A DNA stretch of 64,000 nt from Rhizoctonia solani (taxonomy: Eukaryota > Basidiomycota > Agaricomycetes > Cantharellales > Ceratobasidiaceae). Shown piece by piece: positions 1 to 12,839 of this stretch. The position numbers and the translations under genes are program-made. The stretch is from the NCBI RefSeq assembly GCF_016906535.1, contig NC_057372.1, positions 2,957,501 through 3,021,500 on the forward strand, read 5' to 3'. Under the pieces are notes generated by a model. That model was not told the DNA's origin. It worked only from the letters and a program-made list of their open reading frames with translations, and made no database searches. Each line of letters starts with the position of its first letter. The first letter of the stretch is position 1.

Positions 1-866
1 TTGTCCCTTGATTCCGGAGTGCTGAGCATCGGTGAAAATGGGGACAAGGTCTGTTATTCCAAAACACTAATTATCAGGATCACTCAAGAGGTTTTTGAAC
101 AGGTTCGCGCCACCCGCTATTATGCAAGTGCCGATGAAAGCTGGCGACTCGAGCGCTTAAGGTGGGTTGTTATTCCCCAAATATGCATCCACACGCCAAC
201 CCTCCTTCTGTGAAGCGACGAAACAGGAGAGGAACTACCAAAGCAGTATCAAATTGAACGAGCGCAGTTGCAACGCGACTTGGCAGAAAAGGTGCAAGAG
301 TTGTTACGAAAAGATCGCAAGTTGGCGCGACGAGGAGAAGAACTCGCTCGAAAAGACGCGGATATCACGATGCTGAAGGCTGACCTACATACAAAAGATC
401 GTGGGATACGTTCAAGGGACCAAGAAATCGTTACCAAACAACAGGAGTTGGCCAGGAAAGAACAAGAGCTTGCTATGAAGGACCGAGAGATTCTCGCAAA
501 GATGGAAGAAATAGCTGAACTAAAATCCTTGAAACCGAGAAAGAGCATTATCCAACGATTGTTAAGAATGGAGGCCGAAGTAAGGAGCAAGAGTGGTAGA
601 AGCAGGACTTCTGTAAGTTACTTAGCTACGTATCGCAATACATATTTATCTGCAACTACTTTTCTTTCCATCAGTCAGTAGCCCCACCCATTTCCGTCTC
701 ATACGGCAGTGAGTTTGACTTCCGATCCGAACAACTTGAGCTGCGCTCGCAGTACAGCGAGGACGACCAAGAGGACCCGGTACTAGATGATAGTGAAATG
801 GCTGCACTATACGCTAGGGCTGAGAAACTTGAAAATAGACTATCCAAGGCAAGTACAATAATTTGA
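1..866 (+). CDS. Coiled-coil protein, 5' end outside window
   Basis: Not recognised by family. Three exons can be read: 1-161, 216-612 and 675-866, joined in frame by introns 162-215 (gtgggt...gaag) and 613-674 (gtaagt...cag). Exon 2 is a heptad-rich coiled coil of about 110 residues with recurring K/R-x-x-E-L blocks (LARKEQELAMKDREIL is typical). Exon 3 is acidic (SEDDQEDPVLDD) and ends in a second short helix. The simple reading stops at 864-866. However, the sequence gcaagt at 849 is a good GC-type donor and ccaaataaag ends at 900, so a 52 bp GC-AG intron may carry the gene further, to about 1010. The upstream part lies before base 1. A cytoskeletal or scaffold role is only a guess from the coiled coil. 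Confidence 0.55.
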
Positions 867-1071
867 ACGTATCTATTTGAGATGTTAACACCAAATAAAG
901 GTACACGACGACGACCAGAGTACGGGTAAGGAAGTCTCTTATCATATTTCATTTGTGATTCACCCAGCAGCACCATCCTGCAGACGAGGTTTCTTACGAG
1001 TACTGATCCGATGTAATGAAGCTTTGATAATAGAAAATACCTATATAATACAGTTATGGCCTCCGAATAAA

Positions 1072-2920
1072 TTATTTCACCACGATCTCTCCTTCTGAAT
1101 CTCGTCGTATCCAGCCGCTCCTCAAACCAGGCCCACCAGGGATGTACATAACCGGCAACGGCGCCAACTGAGACTGAGCTTCTTCTTCGACCGCAATCCC
1201 TATTACTTCTTCTCTCATCGCTAGCTCACCATCTCGGCCCTTGCCGCTTGCGATGTGCAACCTCGTTCGATCTACTTCAATTATTCCCCAATAGCTCAAG
1301 TCTTGGTTTCGACGGAACCGGGGAACCCTGATCGTCTCGCTTATGGACATCACTTGTTCCCGTATACGTTCGTGGCGTTCGGATTCGAAGCCTGTGCGTG
1401 GTAAATCAGGTCAGTCAGGAGCGTGGACACACGTCCAAAGAAGACGATACTTTTTGTGGAGAGAAGCATCCGGCTGCACATGGCGGACATGATAGATCCA
1501 AGCAATCTAATGGGTCGGAGAGTGAGAACCGGGTTGTGGGTGCGTTCCAGACGGGTGGCTTACCCAGATCCAGTTGCACATCCGTAAATCTATTCAACTA
1601 GAGTAAGCGGAGGGTTAGTGTAAGAGGGAATCTGGGTTACTTACAATGGGAATCTTCGAACCGGCTATCGTGAATATGTTCGCGGCTGGATAGAGCGAAA
1701 TTAGTATCCAGACGCGCCGCGTGGTAGAGAAGGGTATCTACCCAGGACAACTACAAAGTAACACGTTCCGTCTCTATAGAGCCGGTTGATAATGGGTAAC
1801 TCATAATCTGCAGTGTATACTGACAGCAGTGGCGCCAACAGATTCAATCGAAATTCAAAGTAAACGGGAGGGGGTAAAGCGTACCTTTGTACACGGTCAA
1901 TGCAAATAATAGAGTCTCATAGAGCGTGGTACCAATATATGGAACCCAGCTCCATTTCGAAGCCCCACCAAACAAGCAACCCGGTATTACGTCCGGCGCC
2001 GGGTTTTCGTTGAGATGGATGGCCTAGTCAAAGTCAGTGACCTTGGGGCACAAAAACAGTTTGATTTAACCAACCTGCTTGAATACGATCGAGATTATTA
2101 GAATGGGCGGTAGGCTGACTAGAACGCCCAAAGTGAGGAGAGATATAAGGACCCATGGACTGAGTCACATTAGCAAGTCCTCATCGAATATCATGTGAGT
2201 TCGACCTACTTGCGGAAGTATAACAACCAGACCCGAGTGATCAACACCGCTAGCTCGAACGTTTCAGATAATCAAACACGCCAACTTGGAGGTTACTCAC
2301 ACATAACTCCAGCTACTATGATACATGTTCCCCAAACATAAATACTACTTGTTATGACGCAACTGAAGGAGGGGGTAAAGGAGTGCTGAAATTGGACAAG
2401 AACCTTGCTCACAACTGTGGGGAGGGGCGGAAACGGAATAACGCTATAGGAGTGTGAGGTTGGTTAACTTTTCGCCGCAGACGGTAGGAGAACGCCCACA
2501 TATGAGGTACGTACTGCAACCTATCAGCATTGAACAATGTGTCCGGAAAGGAGAGGAAACTCACAGTTGAAGCGAGGGGGCAAAAATCCTGTTGAAATGA
2601 AAAACAATCCGACCAAAATTCCACGGCGATGACCATACATACTCGCTTTCAAGGTCTATGGTGCTGACTGAGGATATGTTAGATAGCGCTCAAGTCAACA
2701 AAGAACGCTTCGCACTAATGTCATACAGCAGAAAGACCAACGAGGCAACTTGAAACTCATGGTCAAACGTCAGAAGTAGGCTTGCACTACCAGGCCACTT
2801 ACGAGCAAGATATCGAGTAGCCTGCATCCCAATAGCTAAATTCTCGACCTCTTGCAACTCCCATATTTTATCGCTAGCTATTGGGATCTCGGCTGCATGG
2901 GCCAATCCCTCTAGTCCCAT
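1072..2920 (-). CDS. DUF6533 fungal multi-pass membrane protein
   Basis: Member of the large basidiomycete DUF6533 family of putative 7-TM proteins, whose function is unknown. The start ATG is at 2920. Reading leftward, several conserved blocks appear in separate small exons: a first helix ending FQVASLVFLLYDI, then EYVWSSPWNFGRIVFHFNR (the family's E-x-x-x-W and F-x-x-x-R block), then LAVLITRVWLLYFRK, then WVPYIGTTLYETLLFALTVY, then IINRLYRDGTCYFVVVL, then GSIMSAMCSRMLLS. The last exon gives a soluble tail of about 110 residues ending with the stop at 1072. About ten exons are needed, with introns of 45-70 bp. Most junctions are clear (for example gtacgc to tcag after TVYK), but the one before the LTLRPIRLLGSIM block is unresolved and could hide an indel. 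Family call is fairly sure; exact protein is not. Confidence 0.7.
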
Positions 2921-3576
2921 AGAGTCCAGTTTGTATTCGAGTCAATGGATAGCAAACACGGGGAGCATAGGCCGGATAACGAGCGTGGGTGTGTATACAG
3001 AACCGAATGCGACTATTTTAAGGTTTGGTGTTTATCTCGTGTGCCTAGGGGAGACCAGGATCATAGCACGAGCTGGATATGGTGGGGCGGTGGTGGCCGA
3101 AAGTATCAGGCCAAGGGTCAAGCTTAGCATTACAAATCGCAGTTAGATCACTCAGGGATCTTCTACCGGCCCAAACACAAATGATCAGTAACCGAAGGAA
3201 CATGACGACAGATTAGTCGGAACGAACCCAGTTGGGAGTGGTCATCGGGATATGTATCGGAGAAATACCGAGCAGTGTGCGCGTTACAGATCCAAAATAT
3301 TCTCACAAGTCATCCTGCTTATCACTCTTAGGTCGAAATTCGAACATTGCAAGGCAATTTGCGAGAACGCACCCCTTGATCGACGCTCGGATGTTTCGTA
3401 TTACCGATACCCGATTCTCATTACATAATACGATTTAACTTCGAAATGAAAGCTTTCGATCTGGCACTTGCCGAATGGCTGGGATAACTGAACCACCTGC
3501 GATTAATCATCTAGGTCCTGACCGTAAACAATTTCGCAACCATTTACTTCGAGATACATGCGCCGTCCACAAAGAT
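2921..3576. other. Intergenic, no gene seen
   Basis: About 650 bases between the start of the DUF6533 gene and the stop of carboxylesterase A. Only short open frames on both strands without recognisable motifs. It should hold the DUF6533 promoter and the carboxylesterase A 3' end; no clear TATA or polyadenylation motif stands out. Confidence 0.4.
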
Positions 3577-5671
3577 TTAGTGCATAAGCACCTCTGGAAT
3601 ACCCCTCCAAAAGTCCATAGCCTCCCTCCTGAAATCATCTCGCTGTGGGTAGGCGGTCCCGTTCGTAAGCCTAAGTTCTGTCTGCTTGTTGATCAGGTAC
3701 CGCGGCCAAAAAGGGGCGGATTTAGGCACATGAGTGTTCGGGTCGCCCGAAACAATAACTGGGAAACTGTGGTTAGCTTTGTTCGACCACGACATTTTGA
3801 TGGCTCACATGAGCTCCAGTAGCCGTTCATTAGCCTCGACTGATCTGCGACCTGGCCCGTAAGTTTGTTGGCCCATATTTTGCTCACAAATGGTAGTTCA
3901 GACGTATGGTTGACGCCGATCCAAGAATCAGCCCCCGGCGTCAGATGGTCAAAGTGATATTTCCAGACAGAGATATTGGCTTTGGAAGCATAGATAGACG
4001 TAGCCTGGACTTGCGCGATACTAGAAATTCAACAAACATGTCAGTCGTATATCTCAAACCGAAAACAGGACATACTACGAGAGATCACTGTACGCTGCCG
4101 CAATTCGCAAAAACTGGGGGCTGAGTGGCGAGTTTGTGTATGGCGATTTAGGGTGTTCAGGAGCAGGGTATAGTTGTTCGATTTTCGCAAGGTGGGAATC
4201 AGATAAAAGAGGCAACAGGCGTTTCAGGAAACCTAAAAAGTCGCCGGTCGTGTTGAGATTGCGTGGCACCAGAGCGTTAGCCTCGTCGCTACGATGCATC
4301 TTTGTCAGTAAATTAATTATGGATTTCAAAAATACGCACGTATTAAATCCAGTCAAAATTGGCATCTTGTGAAAATCTCCAGACTCCCAGGAGACATGCG
4401 CTGCCTGTGAGACTATGGAGGAAGATCAGAAATATATGAGATGGGTGCAACGCAGACTTACTGTACTTATGATCGACCACGATTTGGAATGGGTATATTC
4501 CCAGCCCCCTGAACATGTTCAGTAAATCCTTTAGAAGCGTAGAAATGAATAAACACACCCATAATAATTTGAAAATATCGACAAACTGGCGTCAGTTATT
4601 GTTCGCTGGGGAACTTCTCGAAGACACGAAAAAGTTGCGACCTCGTCGCTTCCTCTCGAGCACCCTGTAATGTTGAGAAACTCGGACATCTGGGTTTGGT
4701 ATACCGGATATGTCCTTGAAGTATACGGTTAGCTTACAAAAGGCGACCCATACAATCGTTCATACCAATCGGGAATGGCTCGTGCCGTCGGTGCTCCAGA
4801 GTCCATGATAACACGCTTAAACTTGGGTTTTTTCTCAAGATTGAACATATGGTATCCAACTGTAGTACCTCCTGCGGATTGTCCGAACAGAGTCACCTGG
4901 AGCAACTTGGCGTCAATAAATCTGGTTGATATCCTTTTGTTTCCCGTAAATACCTGTTCTGGATCTCCTCCAAATGATTTGATGTATTTCTGTACCCAGT
5001 CAATTGCGTATGCTTGATCGTAAAGACCCAGGTTCAATAGACCTGCTTTTTGGGTCAGATTGGAGGGAAGCCACCCATATGCGCCCAACTAGTCCCAGTC
5101 AACAATGGTTAGAACGAAATCAGCAAATATGGCCCAACGACCTTACTCGATAATTCACGCCCACTGCAACATATTTCACCGGAGCACCGGAAACCATAGA
5201 TGCCAGGCTAATTTGGTTCTTCGAACCAGCGTTGAAAGCACCGCCATGGACTACGAGCGCAGTTCAGCATGATATGCAAGAAATAATTTGATATTGCGCA
5301 CACCAGACTACAACCGAGAGTTTATCCGAAGGCTTCGTTCCTTTTGGAGCGTATACAGCGAGCGTCAAGCAGTCTTCGTCAATGTTAAGTATCCCAGGCT
5401 GAGGACAGGCCGGGCCATAGGTAGTAGAGTTGAAGTTTCCGATGATTTTCAACGGTGCTTGTGGGTGCTTGGATCGCCTTTCGCCTATTGGAGGAGCAGC
5501 ATAGGGGATGTTCAAATAAGCGACTACCGGGTTGGGGAGTGTTGTGTTGGCGTCGTTTGCATAGTTATCGTATCCAACAAAAGTTCCGTACTTGAGCGAG
5601 ACTTTTGCCGATAGAGCCCCAGATGAAAGCAGCAGAGCAGGTAGCCAAGTATAGGCGAGCTTTCTAGTCAT
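3577..5671 (-). CDS. Type-B carboxylesterase/lipase A (secreted)
   Basis: Secreted alpha/beta-hydrolase of the carboxylesterase type B family, which hydrolyses carboxylic esters or lipids. The start at 5671 opens a signal peptide (MTRKLAYTWLPALLLSSGALSA). The conserved blocks follow in order: PNPVVAYLNIPYAAPP, DEDCLTLAVYAP, an oxyanion-type HGGAFN, the nucleophile elbow FGQSAGG, DSGAPTARA, GFNTDEA (acid residue) and NHTSEL (catalytic His). The protein ends at DFWRGIPEVLMH with TAA at 3577. About ten exons join in frame through introns of 45-70 bp; for example the border after GGDPEQ uses gtattt...ccag. I saw no frameshift, so it is probably functional. Odd point: the elbow is GQSAGG where B, C and the family mostly have GESAGA. 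It shares the ending with paralogs B and C but is the most diverged of the three, and it has no GET4 copy upstream. Confidence 0.85.
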
Positions 5672-6130
5672 CCTGATCTTAGATTGGCAAACTTGGCTGG
5701 GAGTAATGACCTTGGTTCCAAGCAGGTAGTAGATTATCCCGCGATATTATTTTTAAAACTTGCTAAAAACCACGCATCAGGCACCAGAACGCGTGGTATT
5801 AGCTGTGAGATCAACGTGTGCCTCCCAGGGATAGATAGAAAACGAAATCATTCAAATAAACCCCAGATGGAAACCACGTGACAGTCGTGGGGGGGGGGGG
5901 TGGTTCTCAATCAATAATTACATGCATAAGGAAAATTAGGTGCGAACACTAAGAGAGAAAAATTGCGCACACCGAGTTATTCATAGTAAAAGGCTACAAA
6001 ACAGCTGCGCAATATCTATTTTGAATCGTAGGAAATGATACGGCCAAAATGTGCCAATTCCGGAACGTTATCTTTACACACAAAATACAGGCCCTGAAGG
6101 TGAGAATGAATCGATGGGTAGCTAAGAAAT
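5672..6130. other. Intergenic between carboxylesterases A and B
   Basis: About 460 bases. Holds the presumed promoter of gene A and the 3' region of gene B. A run of twelve or more G lies near 5888-5900. No GET4-like sequence, unlike the regions upstream of B and C. Confidence 0.4.
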
Positions 6131-8221
<2,091 letters not shown>

Positions 8222-8653
8222 GGCTAAAGGTGTTATCCAGAGGGATGGGCTTGGTCATGTAAGTGTAGCCACTCGTGATATTTAAACCATTCAGAGTGTT
8301 TGACCTCAGTGCATATGTGTGAGTTTCTTGGGGCTTCATCTGACAGCTATATGATTGGACCCCAACACTGTGTGTATTGCAATGGTGACGTCTGGTCCCT
8401 CCTCCGTAACCAGTGCAATCCAAAATAGTAGTATCACCGACGGCTGTGATTCCCACAGGGGCTACAGTCAGGGAACAAATTGAGTAGTTCGGTCAGAAGC
8501 TGAACAAATTCGATCGTGACGTACCGTTGTATGCTATTTCTGTAACAATCAACCATCCAAAGGCACGTTCATCCATTTGTCCACCGGGATTATCGGTCTA
8601 TTCCACCCCATCCCACGTGACCCCTGCTCCTTGAATTGCAAACCACGACCCAA
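8222..8653. promoter_or_regulatory. Duplicated divergent intergenic region (left copy)
   Basis: 432 bases between the ATG of carboxylesterase B (-) and the start of the GET4 pseudogene (+). It aligns by eye with 25823-26243, the spacer between carboxylesterase C and the intact GET4, with many transitions. By position it should serve as a two-way promoter. No core motif could be assigned with confidence. Confidence 0.5.
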
Positions 8654-9343
8654 ATGCCTCCTGCGTCACCTTCTGCTCGCACATTACAGGGGATCCTACC
8701 TTGGGTTGCTGAGAGTAAGTCATATGAGACACAACAAAAGGCGTGTACGTTTGTGGTATGATATGTCATACCTAGACAGTATGGGGACCAGAATCCAGAG
8801 GTGGGTTCTGTACCAAGAGAGTCTACAAGCACGGCCTAATTACAATAGATTAGGTGGAAGGCCAAGTGACCTAGCTTATTGCTCTGACAGGTCCTGATGG
8901 CGCTTGGCAAAAGACATTAATTGACAAGGCTGTTGCGTGAGCAACCAAATCACAACCAAAACATTTTTCTCATGTGGCTCAGGTGGTCTGTTAAGCGTGG
9001 CAAACGTCCTGCTGGGGACTTGGTACTTCACCATTATTTCAGTGAGCTTTTGTACTATGGAGTGTTTTCCATGTGATCAGAGCGCATACCCTCAAATTCT
9101 AACATGGTATGCTACCAAGGGTGCGTTTGAAGTTGCAGAACAGCATCTACTGAGCTCTGCATCCCACAACTGTACAGCCGCTAGCCCAAATGATGTTCTA
9201 GCAATCACGTAGTGGCACCAGTCCTGGGCCCTTTTTTGATACATAGTATAATCCTGTAAGCATGCACTTAGTATTTAGTGGTCTATTTAACAGAACATCC
9301 CAGTTACCTATTGAACACATCAGTACCGGACGCATAAACCTTC
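8654..9343 (+). pseudogene. GET4 pseudogene, 5' part
   Basis: Degraded copy of the GET4 gene at 26244-27617. The start context caaATGcctcctgc is kept, and the first codons read MPPASPSARTLQGILP, close to the intact MPPAPSSARALQAILP. The frame then stops at a TGA near 8757, where the intact gene reads VARYVKSG. Differences from the intact copy are mostly C-to-T and G-to-A transitions (for example gtggcacgatacgtc in the intact gene against gtggtatgatatgtc here). Equivalents of the later exons and introns are visible to 9343: the GdPeLH exon appears as LLGTWYFTI, and gcgtttgaagttgcagaacagcat matches the GAFEAAEQH exon. The copy is cut at 9343 by the copia insertion and resumes at 22588. Confidence 0.85.
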
Positions 9344-9348
9344 CCTGC

Positions 9349-9629
9349 TTTTAAATGATATACAATCTAAACAATAGTTATCTCAGTTTGACTGTAGAAT
9401 AGTGAACTATGTGCATATATCTACCTAAACAATAGTTATCTACATGGTGATAAGCACATTTGATAGAATGATATAGAAAGATAAAACATACCTCAGTTTG
9501 ACTGTAGAATAGTGAACTGAGGTACTCAAGAGCCAATACCAAAACTTTTATAAGAAGTATACATCCAAACATCTGTAAATACATTTGTAAGGATTATATA
9601 CTATAGACCGTGATACTGATTCTTCAACA
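9349..9629 (-). repeat. Copia 3' LTR (left)
   Basis: 281 bp, identical throughout to the right LTR at 22302-22582. AT-rich with only one CpG. It holds two internal direct repeats: ctaaacaatagttatct twice and cagtttgactgtagaatag twice, so the LTR itself contains a partial duplication. The plus-strand right edge tcttcaaca is the TGTTGAAGA start of the LTR on the element's strand. Confidence 0.92.
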
Positions 9630-9662
9630 TGCCCACTCTGGATTACGGTGAGAAAAGAGAGT

Positions 9663-11843
9663 CTAGGACATGCCTAAATTGGCAACAAAGCCTGGGAACT
9701 TGACGCGTCCAAGCAGCTTTGTAAGGATGTCAGCAACTTGGCAATTGGTTGGAATATACTCAAGATTAATTTCCTGTAGCTTGACCATCTCCCGCAGAAA
9801 GTGATGCTTGATGCAAATATGCTTGGTGTTCTGGTGATTCACTGGGTTTTTTGCCAGTGCTATACTCAATTGGTTATTGGTAAGTAAAGTAGTTGGTCCC
9901 TTGGGAAGGAAATTGAATTCAGATAAAAATTGACAGAGCCAAATTAGCTCTCAAGTTGCGCTTGCAGCTGCAACATATTTGGCCTCAGTGCTTGATAGAG
10001 AAATTGTTGGCTGTTTTTGAGAAGACCATGCTACACATCCACCGGCCATCATAAAAGCCCAGCCCATAGTCAATTGGCTTGTATTTGGATCACCTGCATA
10101 ATTGGCATTGACGTAACCAATAAGTGTGGATCCAGCGGACTGCCTGTAAACTATGCCAATGTCCTTTGTGCCTTGTAGGTATTGCAAGGATCTCTTGAAC
10201 CCATTCCAGTGGTCTTGACCCAGATTTGCTGAATGTTGGGCTAAAAGACCAGTTGAAAAAGCAATATCCGGACGGGTCTGCACCATTGCATACATGAGCA
10301 AGCCAATTCCCTGTTGATAGAGGATCCAGTCAATGGTTGGCAAGTCCAATTTGGGTAAGTTTGGCATTTTGGCCATTGGCGTCTTGCTTGGCTTACAGTT
10401 GCTCATCTCAAATCAACTCAGGATTTCTTCAATATATTGGCCCTGCAATAGCTTGAGAGTACCAGCGTCTTGGTCTCAATTGATCTTAACGCCAACAAAC
10501 ACCTTGGGCTTGCCAAGATTGACAAGCTTGAAAGATTTCCCCAACTCTACCTTTGTGTCATTGAGGAATGATTGCGGTGTACCCATAAGTAGCATGTTGT
10601 CTACATGAGCCAATATAATTGCAATTTTACCGTCAGAGCATCAATAGAATACTGCATGATTGGAATTGCATTGAATAAAGCCAATAGTCTCAAGGACTCC
10701 ACATAGCTGTAAATAAAAGGCTTGCGCTGCTTGTTTCAGACCATACAAGGCCTTACAAAGCTGCCATACGTAGTCACTGGAGGTGTCTTTGAAGCCTGGA
10801 GGCTGTTCCATGTAGATTTCCTCTTTGATCTTGCCATGGAGGAATGCTGTCTTTATGTCCAGCTGGATTATTTCCCAATCTTTGCTTGTAGCTTTTGCAA
10901 GAAGGACGCAGCTGGCATCTGAGGTTGCTACAGGTGAAGAAACATCTGTGTAATTGACACCTGGGCGTTGAGAGAATCCTTTTGCAACAGGTCAGGACTT
11001 GTATCAGACAATTTCTCTGTTTGGACCAAGTTTATAGCCAAGGACCCACTTGCACTTGATGATGTTCTTGTTGGTAGGTCTTCCAACTTTCTTTCCCATG
11101 CCGTGCTTCTCAATCAAATTGAGCTCCTTGGTCATAGAGGCCAACCACATGGGACTGCCTGGCCAGGACATTGCTTTGGCAAATGTTTTGGGAGGTGCCA
11201 GTAGAGCTGCGTTAAGTGCTTCAAGTATTGCATTTGTGTTGGCTAACCAGGCGTATTCAGCGCCCACATTTGCCCTGTACTGTACAGGAGGGCGCCTTGA
11301 TTGGCTTGATTGTCTGACTGATACGGGCTTGGGGGCATTGTCCTTCTTATTGTCTGCCTTGTTCTTGTTGTTGGTTTTTACCTCAGCCTTTGACTTGTTG
11401 TTGCCCTCTTCTTTGGGTAAGGGGTTGTCCCCATAGCTTTTGAGTACCACACACTGACAAACACCTCTGCCTTCATCAAAAACAACATCTTGGGAGGTGA
11501 TTAGCTTCCCGGACTCTCTATGTAGAAGTGTGTGTGCCTTTTGATTTGATGCAAATCCAATGTAAGTGCATTTAATTGATCAATCTTGAAGCTTTGTCCA
11601 TTGCTTATTGGGTACCTGTACCCAGGCGGTGCATCCAAACCTTTGTAGTTGTGCTACGTTGGGCATTTGTCCCAAGAACATCTCTTTGGGAGTTTGGCCA
11701 TTGAGGAATGCCTTGGGGGTTACGTTCCATAAGTAGGCTGCATGGACAATTGCAAAGCCCCAGTACTTGTCAGGTAAGTTTGCATTGGCACACATACATT
11801 GCTGAAAGTTATTCATGGTTCAAATTCCTTGTTCAGCAATGCC
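9663..11843 (-). pseudogene. Copia pol 3' part: integrase end, reverse transcriptase, RNase H
   Basis: Reads leftward from 11843. Order: the end of the integrase core (NLPDKYWGFAIVHAAYLWN), a linker, the RVT_2 reverse transcriptase (KCKWVLGYKL, IQLDIKTAFLHG, LCKALYGLKQAAQAFY), then RNase H (ending LSSTEAKYVAAAS) and ADILTKLL, with stop TAG at 9663. The frame is open except for eight TGA codons, at 11820, 11580, 11004, 10992, 10641, 10476, 10413 and 9951 (+ strand starts of the tca triplets), each where copia proteins carry arginine. Catalytic losses: the usual YVDD of the reverse transcriptase is HVDN, and RNase H shows VNANYAG for the usual D-x-D pattern and EAKY for EAEY. It cannot be active. 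Confidence 0.85.
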
Positions 11844-12022
11844 ATTGGGTGACTACCCGTAAGGCAAAATTGGCAATCTAGAACAAAATTTAGAAGTCAG
11901 AGCGGTCTAGATTCTTTGGATGTAAATAGAGACCCTGGTAACAAATCCAATTACGTTGCATCCGCCAGAAGTGACTTTGGCCTGCAAGTCTAAATTCTAA
12001 ATCATGAGGATTGTCATTGAAA

Positions 12023-12053
12023 TCTAGAGAGGGGGGGTACCCCCCTTTCTAGA
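12023..12053. repeat. Near-perfect palindrome in the TIR element
   Basis: A 31 bp palindrome centred on ggtacc: tctagaga followed by a G run, gtac, a C run, then tctaga. It could form a strong hairpin. The outer TCTAGA box is also present in the subterminal repeats of the element and in aattctagaatt near 19494, so it may be a repeated binding site; this is inference. Confidence 0.7.
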
Positions 12054-12267
12054 CTTCATAATGCGTTCTAAATGGCTCAGGGTCCACATCTTATACCTAC
12101 GTGCAAATGTGTGAGTGTGATAAATGAGACTCAATGCGTGCATACATGCTCTGGGGGGCTGCCCAGAGCTTGCTGGACCTCTTCCAAAGGCCGCCAACGC
12201 CAAAGCGTGCCTGATCAAGCTGGAACAAAGTAAATATAAGTCGCCCAATCCCTTCCACCAATAGTCC

Positions 12268-12839
12268 TGTCCTAGACGTCCTTAAGGGGCGTTGAGGCAG
12301 CGGGCACTTGAGGCCGTATAGAACTAAGTATAAACCGCGTAAGGCAGCGAGGGGTCTACCTACGACAACAAACTAACTAACTACGGCAACCAGACGCTTT
12401 AAGGCGTTGACAAGCTACCTAAGTACAGTGAGGGCGACGCTTAAGGCGTGTATCTAAGTGGTTACCGGCTGTAAGGCCTCATACAACGTGTGGAGTGCAA
12501 CAAGAGGTAATTGACCTGGGTGTTACCATGGTTGGTTGGCCTCCTTATATATTCTACAAGGTGACTAATTACAAATACATTTATATCAAATATGTGATCC
12601 AATAAGAACCCCACTCCGCAGTTGGCCTTACTCATACATACGTGTCACTGACGTGTCATGATGACGTCATAGGTGGAGGTGGCTCTGTATGTTGATTTAA
12701 GCGTGGATGGGGATGTGGCTTGGCGCTTAGCGTATGATATAAGCGCCAAAGTCACGTGACCAAAAATGTTGTCCGTTTGCCTTTGTTTAAAACCAAGAAA
12801 ATGGGAATAAATTCCCTGGTATCAATTGTGTCTACAACA
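12268..12839 (-). repeat. Gypsy 3' LTR
   Basis: 572 bp. Its partner is 18549-19117. On the element's strand gaatatataaggaggcc is a good TATA candidate. It differs from the 5' LTR at many places, roughly ten in the terminal 85 bases by eye. At two sites where the solo copy or the inferred ancestor has TCGA, this copy has TTGA. Confidence 0.88.

Noticed and set aside
3475..3822. A 115-codon plus-strand frame starting MAGITEPPAINHLG.
   Set aside because: It is the reverse complement of the last exon of carboxylesterase A, where the catalytic blocks read correctly on the minus strand.
11050..11436. A 128-codon plus-strand open frame, MHLMMFLLVGLPTFF..., resembling a hydrophobic protein.
   Set aside because: It is antisense to the copia reverse transcriptase region; its hydrophobicity comes from the reversed Lys/Asn-rich linker.
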